Positions 36,404 through 44,257 of a DNA stretch of 64,000 bases are shown here, piece after piece. The stretch is from assembly GCF_001513675.1 (NCBI RefSeq), contig NZ_CP013859.1, positions 1,179,081-1,243,080 on the forward strand, given 5' to 3'. The notes beneath the pieces are model-generated. The model made no database searches. It saw only the letters and a program-made list of their open reading frames with translations, and had not been told where the DNA came from. Made by a program: the position numbers and the translations under genes. The stretch is from Microbacterium sp. XT11. Its GTDB lineage: Bacteria; Actinomycetota; Actinomycetes; Actinomycetales; Microbacteriaceae. Within the stretch, counting starts at the first letter, position 1. Every line of letters begins with the position of its first letter.

Positions 36404-37209
36404 CCGTTCTCGACGTCTCGCACGTCACCAAGGTGTACAACGTCCGCGGTGCCGGGCGCCTCACGGCACTCGACGACGTGAGCTTCACGCTGCGTTCGGG
36501 GCAGACGATCGGCCTCGTCGGACAGTCGGGCAGCGGCAAGTCGACCATCGCGAAGATCCTCACGCAGCTGGAGACTCCGACGACGGGCGAGGTGCTGCTC
36601 GACGGCAAGCCGGTTCCGCGACGCGGCCGGGGTCTGCGCGAGTACCGGCAGCGGCTGCGCATGGTGTTCCAGGACCCGTTCGCCTCGCTGAACCCCTACC
36701 ACTCCATCGGCTATCACATCGAGCGTCCGCTGCGACTCGACGGAGTGGTGCCGAAGAGCGAGATCGGCGCCGAGGTGCGCCGGCTGCTCGAGCGGGTGCG
36801 GCTGACACCGGATGCGGTCATCGACCGCCGCCCGCACGAGCTCTCCGGCGGCCAGCGCCAGCGCGTCGCGATCGCGCGCGCTCTCGCCTCTCGGCCGAGC
36901 CTGCTCGTCGCCGACGAGCCGGTGTCGATGCTCGACGTGTCGATCCGGCTCGGCGTGCTGAACCTCCTCGCCGACCTGCAGCGCGAGGAGGGCCTCGGCG
37001 TGCTCTACATCACGCACGATCTCGCCACGGCCCGGCACTTCAGCGACGAGATCATCGTCTTGAACCAGGGGCGCATCGTCGAACAGGGCTCCGCCGACGA
37101 CGTCATCCTGCATCCGCAGGACCCGTACACGAAGGAGCTGCGAGCCGCGTCGCCCGACCCCGAGAAGCACTTCGCCTCGGCATCCGGAATCCTCGGAGGT
37201 GCACAGTGA
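36400..37209 (+). CDS. Opp-type ABC transporter ATPase (OppF-like)
   Basis: A 269-residue ATPase: Walker A GQSGSGKS (41-48), Q-loop LRMVFQDPFASLNPYHS, signature [17 protein letters not shown], Walker B LLVADEPVSMLDVSIR, switch LYITHDLATARHFSD. It is the partner of the preceding ATPase; the ADEPVSMLDVSIR motif is typical of OppF/DppF. The end ILHPQDPYTKELRAASPDP is the family's C-terminal block. GTG of the next permease overlaps its stop. Confidence 0.94.
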   Translation: MTVLDVSHVTKVYNVRGAGRLTALDDVSFTLRSGQTIGLVGQSGSGKSTIAKILTQLETPTTGEVLLDGKPVPRRGRGLREYRQRLRMVFQDPFASLNPYHSIGYHIERPLRLDGVVPKSEIGAEVRRLLERVRLTPDAVIDRRPHELSGGQRQRVAIARALASRPSLLVADEPVSMLDVSIRLGVLNLLADLQREEGLGVLYITHDLATARHFSDEIIVLNQGRIVEQGSADDVILHPQDPYTKELRAASPDPEKHFASASGILGGAQ

Positions 37210-38288
37210 CCGCCATCGCTCCCATCCCCACGGGCGAGAAGCACGACGACGCGATCGCCGTCGGCACCACGGCGACCCGCGCGGTGAAGAGCCGCGCGCG
37301 CATCCCGTGGCGCTTCCTCGGCAGCCGCGCCCTGTTCTACGTGTTCACGCTGTGGGCGGCACTGACGATCAACTTCTTCCTCCCGCGCATGATGAAGGGC
37401 GACGCGGTCGACCAGTACCTCGCGCGCAACCGCAACGTCAGCCCGGAGGCAGCCGACGCGCTGCGCGCCCTGCTCGGTCTCGACACCGACAAGACGCTGT
37501 GGCAGCAGTACCTCGACTACTGGGGGCTCCTGCTGCGCGGCGACCTCGGCGTCTCGCTGCTGCACGGCCTCCGGCCCGTCACCGAGGTCATCGCGCAGGC
37601 GCTGCCGTGGACGATCGGCCTCGTCGGGTTCGCGACCATCGTGTCGTTCGCGATCGGGACGGTCGGCGGGGCCGTCATCGGGTGGCGGCGCGGAAGCCGC
37701 CTCGACGTGCTCGTGCCCATCACGACGTTCCTCGGCACGATCCCGTACTTCTGGCTCGGCCTCCTCGCGATCGCCGTCTTCTCCGTCAACCTCGAATGGT
37801 TCCCCATCGGCAAGGCCTACGGCGTCGGCTCGAAGCCGGAGTTCACGCTCGAGTTCATCGGCGAGGTCATCCACCACGGCACGCTGCCCGCCCTGACGAT
37901 CATCATCGCCTCGCTCGGCGGCTGGATGCTCGGTATGCGCAACATGATGCTGACGGTGCTCGACGAGGACTACATCACCGTGGCGCAGGCCAAGGGGATG
38001 CCGAACCGGCGCGTGCTCTGGGGCTATGCGGCGCGCAACGCCGTGCTGCCGCAGATCCAGAGCTTCGCGCTCTCGATCGGCTTCATCGTCGGCGGCACCA
38101 TCGTGATGGAGATGGTCTTCAGCTACCCGGGCGTCGGCAAGCTGCTGCTCGACGCGACGAACGCCAAGGACTACGCGCTCATGCAGGGCGTGTTCCTCAT
38201 CCTCACGATCTCGGTGCTGGTCGCCAACATCATCGCCGACATCGCGTACGCATTCCTCGACCCGCGCACGCGCCAGACGGAGGCCTGA
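37206..38288 (+). CDS. Opp-type ABC transporter permease (OppB-like)
   Basis: A 360-residue permease with six membrane helices. The first helix (ALFYVFTLWAALTINFFLPR) is followed by an extracellular domain with the family block LRALLGLDTDKTLWQQYLDY. The BPD_transp_1 ATPase-contact loop is YITVAQAKGMPNRRVLWGYA. An N-terminal cytoplasmic tail of about 35 residues precedes helix 1. GTG 37206 overlaps the ATPase stop. Its stop lies two bases before the next permease. Confidence 0.94.
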   Translation: MTAIAPIPTGEKHDDAIAVGTTATRAVKSRARIPWRFLGSRALFYVFTLWAALTINFFLPRMMKGDAVDQYLARNRNVSPEAADALRALLGLDTDKTLWQQYLDYWGLLLRGDLGVSLLHGLRPVTEVIAQALPWTIGLVGFATIVSFAIGTVGGAVIGWRRGSRLDVLVPITTFLGTIPYFWLGLLAIAVFSVNLEWFPIGKAYGVGSKPEFTLEFIGEVIHHGTLPALTIIIASLGGWMLGMRNMMLTVLDEDYITVAQAKGMPNRRVLWGYAARNAVLPQIQSFALSIGFIVGGTIVMEMVFSYPGVGKLLLDATNAKDYALMQGVFLILTISVLVANIIADIAYAFLDPRTRQTEA

Positions 38289-38290
38289 CC

Positions 38291-39343
38291 ATGAACGCAC
38301 CCGCAGCCGGCACGCCCGAGACCCTCGCCGTCCGCACGCGCGCCGCGGCGCCGGCATCCGCGCCGACCTTCTGGAGCAGGCTGGGCGCCGCCTTCGCCAT
38401 GTTCCGCAACGGCAAGTCGCTCACCGGGCTCGCGATCATCGCGTTCTTCGTGCTGATCGCGGTGTTCGCCGACGTGCTCGCGCCGTACCCGCCGACCAAG
38501 GTCGACAACACCCGCCGCTTCGAACCGCCGTCGGCCGACCACTGGCTGGGCACCACGCACATCGGCGAGGACGTGCTGAGCCAGGTCATCCACGGCACCC
38601 GCGGCGTCATCGTCGTCGGCTTCCTCGCGGCCGCGATCGCCACCGTCATCGCCATCGCGGTCGGCGTGATCGCCGGGTACCTGCGGGGGTGGAAGAGCGA
38701 GTCGTTGTCGGCGCTGACGAACGTGTTCCTCGTGATCCCCGGCCTGCCGCTCATCATCATCGTCGCGTCGATGTTCGAGGAGCCGCCGCTGTGGGTGATC
38801 GCCGCGGTGCTCGGCATCACCGGCTGGGCCTGGGGTGCGCGCGTGCTGCGCGCACAGACGATGTCGCTGCGCAACCGCGACTTCATCCAGGCCGCACGGG
38901 CGAACGGCGAGCCGCTGCGGCGCATCATCACGATCGAGATGCTGCCGAACCTCATGGCGCTGATCGCCGCGAGCTTCGTCGGCACCGTGACGGCGGCGAT
39001 CCTCGGACTCACCACCCTGTCGTACATCGGCGTCATCCCCGTCACCACCTACAACTGGGGGACGATCCTCAACTGGGCCTCCGCGCAGGGCGCGTTCCGG
39101 CAGAACCAGTGGTGGTGGTACCTGCCCCCTGGGCTGTGCATCGCTCTCATCGGCGTGGCGCTCTCGCTCGTCAACTTCGGCATCGACGAGTACGTGAACC
39201 CCCGGCTGCGTTCGGCAGGGGAGCGCGCCCGTGCCCTGCGCAAGAAGGGCCTCGACGTCAACGACGCCGTCACCGCCGTGCGCAGCATCCCCGCCAGCCC
39301 CACGTCCACCGCCGACGAACCCGCACAGAATCCGAGCAGATGA
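38291..39343 (+). CDS. Opp-type ABC transporter permease (OppC-like)
   Basis: A 350-residue permease, partner of the preceding one. The family N-terminal domain LTGLAIIAFFVLIAVFADVL and HWLGTTHIGEDVLSQVIHG (OppC_N type) are followed by the ATPase-contact loop DFIQAARANGEPLRRIITIE. ATG 38291 is used; the upstream open frame overlaps oppB and is non-coding. A C-terminal tail of about 50 residues (ALRKKGLDVNDAVTAVRS) extends beyond the usual end. The stop overlaps the beta-glucosidase start (ATGA). Confidence 0.93.
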   Translation: MNAPAAGTPETLAVRTRAAAPASAPTFWSRLGAAFAMFRNGKSLTGLAIIAFFVLIAVFADVLAPYPPTKVDNTRRFEPPSADHWLGTTHIGEDVLSQVIHGTRGVIVVGFLAAAIATVIAIAVGVIAGYLRGWKSESLSALTNVFLVIPGLPLIIIVASMFEEPPLWVIAAVLGITGWAWGARVLRAQTMSLRNRDFIQAARANGEPLRRIITIEMLPNLMALIAASFVGTVTAAILGLTTLSYIGVIPVTTYNWGTILNWASAQGAFRQNQWWWYLPPGLCIALIGVALSLVNFGIDEYVNPRLRSAGERARALRKKGLDVNDAVTAVRSIPASPTSTADEPAQNPSR

Positions 39344-41574
39344 CCTCTCCCGCACTTCCCGACGTCCTCCCCTATCTCGACCCGGCCCGTTCGATACCCG
39401 AGCGCGTCGCCGACCTCCTCTCCCGCATGACCGTGGAGGAGAAGATCGGCCAGATGCTGCAGCTCGACGCGCGCGACGATCTCGACGACCATGTGCTGCG
39501 GCGTCACGTCGGCTCGATCCTGCACACCTCGCCGGAGCGTCTGATCAGGGCGAACGAGCTCACCGCGCAGACCCGTCTGCGCATCCCGCTCATCGTGGGG
39601 GAGGACTGCATCCACGGTCACTCGTTCTGGCCGGGCGCCACGATCTTCCCGACCCAGCTCGGCATGGCCGCGTCCTGGGATGCCGAGCTCGTGGAGCGCG
39701 TCGCACGAGCCACCGCCGAAGAGGTGGCGGCCACCGGCATCCACTGGACGTTCTCTCCGGTGCTGTGCATCGCCAGAGACCTGCGCTGGGGCCGCGTGAG
39801 CGAGACCTTCGGCGAGGATCCGTTCCTCATCGGAGAGCTGGCGAGCGCGATGGTCCGCGGCTACCAGGGCGAAGGTCTCGACGACCCCACTGCGGTCCTC
39901 GCGACGGCCAAGCACTTCGCGGGGTACTCCGAGACGCAGGGAGGACGTGACGCGTCGGAGGCCGACATCTCGCCGCGCAAGCTGCGCTCGTGGTTCCTGC
40001 CGCCGTTCGAGCGGATCGCCCGCGAGGGATGCCGGACGTTCATGCTCGGCTACCAGAGCACCGACGGCGTGCCGATCACGGTGAACGAGTGGCTGCTCAG
40101 CGACGTGCTGCGCGGCGAGTGGGGGTACACCGGAACGCTGATCACCGACTGGGACAACATCGGCCGCATGGTGTGGGAGCAGCACGTGCAGCCCGACTAC
40201 ACGCACGCGGCGGCCGCCGCCGTGAAGGCCGGCAACGACATGGTGATGAACACCCCGCTCTTCTTCGAGGGGGCACTCGACGCCGTGGAGCGCGGGATGC
40301 TGTCGCCCGACGACTTCGACGAGGCCGTCGCCCGCATCCTCACCCTGAAGTTCGAGCTCGGGCTGTTCGAAGACCCGCGGCTGCCCGCGCGAGACCTGGA
40401 TGCCGTCGTCGGCAGCGCCGCGCACGCCGAGCTGAACCTGGAGATCGCGCGCCGCTCGGTCGTGCTGCTGGAGAACGACGGCACGCTTCCGCTGGCGGCC
40501 GGGGCCCCGCTGCGGGTGGGCGTGGTGGGTCCGCTCGCCGACGATGCGCAGATGCAGCTCGGCGACTGGGCTGGCGGCTCCGGTCAGGCCGGATGGCTCG
40601 CCGCGCAGCCGCGCGACATGATCACGACGGTGCTCGACGGCCTGCGCGCCGTCGACGGGTGGTCGGTGTCATACGCGCAGGGCGCCGACATCCTCGCGTT
40701 CGACGACCCCGACCACCTCGACCCCGTGCCGTGGGACCGGGTCTTCGTGCCCGCCGAACCGGATGCCGGGCAGATCGCGGAGGCCGTCGCGCTCGCCGAG
40801 GCCTCGGACGTCGCCGTCGCGGTCGTGGGGGATCGCATCGAGCTGCACGGCGAGGGACGGTCGACCGCGACGCTCGAGCTGCTCGGCGGACAGATCGCCC
40901 TGCTCGACGCGCTCATCGCGACGGGGACCCCCGTGGTCGTGGTGCTGCTCGCCTCGAAGCCGCTCGTGCTGCCGGCATCCGTCTCCCGTGCCGCCGCCGT
41001 GCTGTGGCTGGCGAATCCCGGCATGCAGGGCGGACGCGCGCTCGCCGAGATCCTCACCGGCGCCGTGGAGCCCTCGGGCAGGCTGCCCATCTCGTTCGCC
41101 CGCCACGTCGGTCAGCAGCCGACGTACTACAACCAGATCCGCGGGCAGCACGGCGACCGCTACGCCGACCTCACCCAGTCGCCCGCGTGGGCCTTCGGCG
41201 AGGGGCGCTCGTACACCACCGTGGAGTACTCGTCGCTGTCGCTGGATGCCGCCGAGTTCGGCGTTGGCGACACGATCACCGGCGCCGTCACCGTCACGAA
41301 CACCGGCGGGCGGCCGGTGCGCGAGACCGTGCAGGTGTACGTGCGCGACGTCGTGACGAGCGTGAGCTGGGCCGACAAGGAGCTCAAGGCCTTCCGGCAG
41401 GTCGACCTCGCGCCGGGCGAGAGCGTGCGCGTGCCGCTGGCCCTGCCCGTCGCCGACTGCACGATCGTCGACGCTCGCGGCGTGCGCCGCGTCGAGGCCG
41501 GCCGGTTCGAGCTGCTCGTCGGACCGAGCTCGCGCGACGAGGCGCTGCTGCGCGCCGGCTTCACCGTCGCCTGA
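39340..41574 (+). CDS. GH3 beta-glucosidase
   Basis: A 744-residue glycoside hydrolase family 3 enzyme. Domain order: (beta/alpha)8 barrel with MTVEEKIGQMLQLDARDDL at the start, the KHFAGYSETQGGRDASEADI region and nucleophile Asp270 in GTLITDWDNIG; an alpha/beta sandwich with the GE-type acid/base region (IELHGEGRSTA); and a C-terminal fibronectin-III-like domain (GAVTVTNTGGRPVRETVQVY). There is no signal peptide, so it hydrolyses imported beta-glucosides or cello-oligosaccharides in the cytoplasm. Its start overlaps the permease stop, making it the last gene of the operon. Confidence 0.95.
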   Translation: MTSPALPDVLPYLDPARSIPERVADLLSRMTVEEKIGQMLQLDARDDLDDHVLRRHVGSILHTSPERLIRANELTAQTRLRIPLIVGEDCIHGHSFWPGATIFPTQLGMAASWDAELVERVARATAEEVAATGIHWTFSPVLCIARDLRWGRVSETFGEDPFLIGELASAMVRGYQGEGLDDPTAVLATAKHFAGYSETQGGRDASEADISPRKLRSWFLPPFERIAREGCRTFMLGYQSTDGVPITVNEWLLSDVLRGEWGYTGTLITDWDNIGRMVWEQHVQPDYTHAAAAAVKAGNDMVMNTPLFFEGALDAVERGMLSPDDFDEAVARILTLKFELGLFEDPRLPARDLDAVVGSAAHAELNLEIARRSVVLLENDGTLPLAAGAPLRVGVVGPLADDAQMQLGDWAGGSGQAGWLAAQPRDMITTVLDGLRAVDGWSVSYAQGADILAFDDPDHLDPVPWDRVFVPAEPDAGQIAEAVALAEASDVAVAVVGDRIELHGEGRSTATLELLGGQIALLDALIATGTPVVVVLLASKPLVLPASVSRAAAVLWLANPGMQGGRALAEILTGAVEPSGRLPISFARHVGQQPTYYNQIRGQHGDRYADLTQSPAWAFGEGRSYTTVEYSSLSLDAAEFGVGDTITGAVTVTNTGGRPVRETVQVYVRDVVTSVSWADKELKAFRQVDLAPGESVRVPLALPVADCTIVDARGVRRVEAGRFELLVGPSSRDEALLRAGFTVA

Positions 41575-41637
41575 CCGGATCGCCTGATCGGATCGTCCGG
41601 GGCGGGGGTCCGGCTCGGGTCGGGCGTCCGGATCGGG

Positions 41638-42126
41638 TCAGGCGTCGTCGCGGAGGCGCTGCGGACCTGCTCCCTGCGAGCCCAGGGCGTCGTCGGGGTT
41701 CAGCAGTCCGCACGCCTTCATCGACAGGCAGCCGCAGCCGATGCATCCGGTGAGCTCCCGCTCGAGCTTCTCGATGCCCTCGCGTCGCTTCTCGAGCTCG
41801 CGCTTCCACCGGCGCGATGCGCGCTGCCAGTCGGCGTGGCTGGGCGTCTCGGTGAGCGGCACGTCGGCGAACGCCTGCTGCACGTCGGCGAGCGGGATGC
41901 CGAGCCGCTTCGCCACCGTGATGAGCGACACGCGGCGCAGCATGTGCCGGGCGTAGCGGCGCTGATTGCCAGGGGTGCGCGTCGACGCGATGAGGCCGAG
42001 GCTCTCGTAGAAGTGCAGGGCAGACGGCGCCACACCGGTGCGGCGGCTCATCTCGCCGATCGTCAGCGGTTCGTCGGGGCCGTGCGCCGGATGCCGGTCG
42101 CCGGAGCCGCCGTGGTCCTCGGTCAC
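41638..42126 (-). CDS. soxR: Redox-sensing MerR-family activator SoxR
   Basis: A 162-residue MerR-type regulator. The helix-turn-helix is LTIGEMSRRTGVAPSALHFY, then the dimerisation helix, then the [2Fe-2S] motif with Cys128, 131, 133 and 139 (CIGCGCLSMKAC, spacing C-x2-C-x-C-x5-C), diagnostic of SoxR. Oxidation of the cluster by redox-cycling compounds activates the target promoter. GTG 42126 has GAGGAGG upstream; a TTG start at 42150 would lie within the operator and is rejected. It diverges from ferredoxin and flavin reductase genes with a soxbox between. Confidence 0.95.
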   Translation of the reverse strand: MTEDHGGSGDRHPAHGPDEPLTIGEMSRRTGVAPSALHFYESLGLIASTRTPGNQRRYARHMLRRVSLITVAKRLGIPLADVQQAFADVPLTETPSHADWQRASRRWKRELEKRREGIEKLERELTGCIGCGCLSMKACGLLNPDDALGSQGAGPQRLRDDA

Positions 42127-42140
42127 GCAGCCTCCTCGAT

Positions 42141-42171
42141 TTGACCTCAAGTGTACTTGAGGTCTTACGGT
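42141..42171 (+). promoter_or_regulatory. SoxR-controlled promoter with soxbox
   Basis: A 22-bp inverted repeat at 42143-42164 contains CCTCAAGTGTACTTGAGG, differing from the E. coli soxbox (CCTCAAGTTAACTTGAGG) only in the centre. It is set between a -35 TTGACC (42141-42146) and a -10 TACGGT (42166-42171). The 19-base spacer is the elongated spacing typical of MerR/SoxR-activated promoters. It would fire rightward into fdxA. Confidence 0.9.
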
Positions 42172-42230
42172 GGCATGGTGACCCGAACGACGAGCATCCG
42201 CGGCATGCTGACCCGAACGACGAGCATCCG
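42171..42230 (+). repeat. Tandem 30-bp duplication in the fdxA leader
   Basis: Two adjacent 30-base units, 42171-42200 and 42201-42230, match at 28 of 30 positions; both contain ACCCGAACGACGAGCATCCG. The second ends exactly one base before the fdxA ATG, so the duplication doubles the leader. Each unit carries a weak ribosome binding site (GACGAG). Confidence 0.9.
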
Positions 42231-42557
42231 ATGACCTACGTGATCGCGCTGCCGTGCGTCGATGTGAAGGACCGTGCCTGCATCGACGAATGCCCCGTCG
42301 ACTGCATCTACGAGGGTGAGCGCTCGCTGTACATCCACCCCGACGAGTGCGTGGACTGCGGCGCGTGCGAGCCGGTGTGCCCGGTCGAGGCGATCTACTA
42401 CGAAGACGATCTGCCCGAGGAGTGGCAGGACTATTACAAGGCCAACGTCGAGTTCTTCGACGAGATCGGGTCGCCCGGAGGCGCCGCGAAACTCGGCGTC
42501 ATCGCGCACGACCATCCGATCATCGCCGCGCTCCCTCCGCAGGAGGCGCAGGCATGA
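42231..42557 (+). CDS. fdxA: Seven-iron ferredoxin
   Basis: A 108-residue FdxA-type ferredoxin. Eight cysteines are at residues 9, 17, 21, 25, 40, 43, 46 and 50. By analogy with Azotobacter FdI, Cys9, 17 and 50 hold the [3Fe-4S] cluster and Cys21, 40, 43 and 46 the [4Fe-4S] cluster, with Cys25 free. A C-terminal extension DDLPEEWQDYYKANVEFFDE is typical of the family. It is a cytoplasmic electron carrier. Expression is probably SoxR-dependent. It overlaps the flavin reductase gene by four bases. Confidence 0.95.
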   Translation: MTYVIALPCVDVKDRACIDECPVDCIYEGERSLYIHPDECVDCGACEPVCPVEAIYYEDDLPEEWQDYYKANVEFFDEIGSPGGAAKLGVIAHDHPIIAALPPQEAQA

Positions 42558-43117
42558 CCTCGTCGCACACGCGGCCGACCGCGCCGGTGCCCACCGCGGT
42601 CGGCGAGGGGCTCAAGGCGGCGTTCCGCCACCACCCGGCCGGCGTCGCCATCATCACGGCATCCTCTCCCGACGGACCCGTCGGGCTGACCGCGTCGAGT
42701 GTGGCATCCGTCGCCGTCGATCCCGCCGCCGTGATGTTCTCCGTGACGCGGGCGACAGGCAGTGCGGGGGCCATCCTCGCCGCCGACACCTTCGTCGTGC
42801 ACCTCATCGACCACGAGCACGCCGACCTCGCGCAGAGCTTCGCGGTGAGCGGCGCCGAGAGATTCACGGCCGCCCAGGGATGGAGCACCCTGCCGACGGG
42901 CGAGCCGTACCTCGCCGACGCGCGAGCAGCGCTGCGGTGCAGGCCGTTGCAGACGGTGCCCGTCGGCTCGTCGACCGTGGTCATCGCCGAGGTCGTCGAG
43001 GTCGTCACCGGCACTCCCGGCCGCCCGCTCGTGTACGTCGATCGGCGGTTCCATGCGCTTCCCGGGGATCCCGGCGTGCCCGGATCGGCGGGGGGGCGCG
43101 CCTCCGGCCGGCCGTGA
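42554..43117 (+). CDS. Flavin reductase family protein (FMN-binding)
   Basis: A 187-residue flavin reductase-like protein. Family blocks are AFRHHPAGVAIITASSPDGP, GLTASSVASVAVDPAAVMFS, and later FVVHLIDHEHADLAQSFAVS. Such proteins use NAD(P)H to reduce FMN, or bind FMN as electron acceptor. With the ferredoxin just upstream (ATGA overlap) and a SoxR promoter, it may be a reductase feeding or discharging redox-active compounds. AGGAGG lies upstream of the ATG. The last about 15 residues are Gly/Arg-rich and probably disordered. Confidence 0.9.
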   Translation: MTSSHTRPTAPVPTAVGEGLKAAFRHHPAGVAIITASSPDGPVGLTASSVASVAVDPAAVMFSVTRATGSAGAILAADTFVVHLIDHEHADLAQSFAVSGAERFTAAQGWSTLPTGEPYLADARAALRCRPLQTVPVGSSTVVIAEVVEVVTGTPGRPLVYVDRRFHALPGDPGVPGSAGGRASGRP

Positions 43118-43136
43118 CCAGGGGCCGCGCGGAGGG

Positions 43137-44144
43137 CTAGGACAGCCGCGCCGTCGTGCCGCGGACGTTGAGTTCGAACGGCAGCGCCGACGGTACGCGC
43201 GTCGCGTCGCCCTCGGCGAGCTTGGCGAGCACGGCCTCGGCGGCGCGCTCGCCCTGCCCCAGCGGGAACTGGTCGACGGTCGTCAGCCGGAAGAACTCGC
43301 CGAGCTCGTGGCCGTCGATCCCGACGATCGACAGGTCGTCCGGCACGCCGAACCCGAGGTCGCGCGCGGCGAGGATCGCGCCGATGGCCATCTCGTCGGA
43401 TGCTGCGAACACGGCTGTGGGGCGCGGCCCCGGCCGTCCGAGCAGCTGCTTGGCCGCGCGGTACCCGCCCTCGACGGTGAAGTCCGCCGGTTCGAGGAAC
43501 GCCGGATTGAGCGGGATGCCGGCGCGCTGCAGCGCCTTCTCGAAGCCGAGGCGCCGGTTCGTGGGGATGTGGAAGTCGATGTCGAACTCGGGGTTCGCCC
43601 CGATGTGGGCGATGTCGTGGTGGCCGAGCCCGATGAGGTGCTCGGTGGCGAGCTGGGCGACCGCGACGTCGTCGACGGTGAGCGTGTCGAGCTTCGGGTT
43701 GGGGCCGCCGATCGCGATCACGGGCAGCCCGAGGTCGAGCAGCTGCTGCGTCTCGTCCTCGTCGAGCTCGATCGACACCGCGATCACGGCATCCACGCGC
43801 TGCCGCCGCAGGAACGTGTCGAACACGTGACGCCGCACGTCCTTGTCCGCGGTGATGTTGTACAGCGTGATGTCGTATCCCTCGCGCATGAGGGCCGCGG
43901 AGACGCCGGACAGCACGGTGCTGAAGAACCAGCGGTCGAGGAAGGGCACGACGACGCCGACGTTGCGCGTGCGGCCGGATGCCAGGCTCGACGCGCGCGA
44001 GGACACCACGTAGCCGAGGGCGGACGCCGCCTCCTGCACGCGCATCCGTGCGGACTCGGAGACGTGCCCGCGGCCGCTCAGCGCGCGCGAGACGGTCGCG
44101 GTGGAGACGCCGGCGAGCCGGGCGACCTCATCGATGCTCGCCAT
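43137..44144 (-). CDS. LacI-family transcriptional regulator
   Basis: A 335-residue LacI-type regulator: helix-turn-helix ASIDEVARLAGVSTATVSRA, hinge helix region SSRASSLASGRTRNVGVVVP, then a periplasmic-binding-like effector domain with GIDGHELGEFFRLTTVDQFP. ATG 44144 has GGAAGG upstream; an open frame continues upstream through a palindrome and is rejected. It lies immediately downstream of the GH13 alpha-glucosidase on the same strand and probably controls it through the operator at 45933-45946. Confidence 0.93.
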   Translation of the reverse strand: MASIDEVARLAGVSTATVSRALSGRGHVSESARMRVQEAASALGYVVSSRASSLASGRTRNVGVVVPFLDRWFFSTVLSGVSAALMREGYDITLYNITADKDVRRHVFDTFLRRQRVDAVIAVSIELDEDETQQLLDLGLPVIAIGGPNPKLDTLTVDDVAVAQLATEHLIGLGHHDIAHIGANPEFDIDFHIPTNRRLGFEKALQRAGIPLNPAFLEPADFTVEGGYRAAKQLLGRPGPRPTAVFAASDEMAIGAILAARDLGFGVPDDLSIVGIDGHELGEFFRLTTVDQFPLGQGERAAEAVLAKLAEGDATRVPSALPFELNVRGTTARLS

Positions 44145-44169
44145 GTGAATCCTTCCTGGGGGCTCCCCT

Positions 44170-44238
44170 CCCCGCTCCGGTATGAGTTGTGGTCGGTTTT
44201 CGGACCGAAAACCGACCACAACTCATACCGGAGCGGGG
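44170..44238. repeat. Perfect 69-bp intergenic palindrome
   Basis: Arms of 34 bp (44170-44203 and 44205-44238) are exactly complementary around a single central base. The core reads TATGAGTTGTGGTCGGTTTT in the left arm. It lies between the stop of the alpha-glucosidase gene (44258) and the start of the LacI gene (44144). It could act as a transcription terminator or RNA-stabilising structure, although no T-tract follows. Confidence 0.95.
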
Positions 44239-44257
44239 TGCGTGGGGTGGGGGTGGG

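Noticed and set aside
41568..41644. Terminator between the converging GH3 and soxR genes
   Set aside because: Only a 9-bp inverted repeat with a 59-base loop; pairing is too distant to be convincing.
42141..42557. Longer ferredoxin starting at TTG 42141
   Set aside because: That codon is the -35 element, and the extra residues are just the translated 30-bp duplication; FdxA proteins start at MTYVI.
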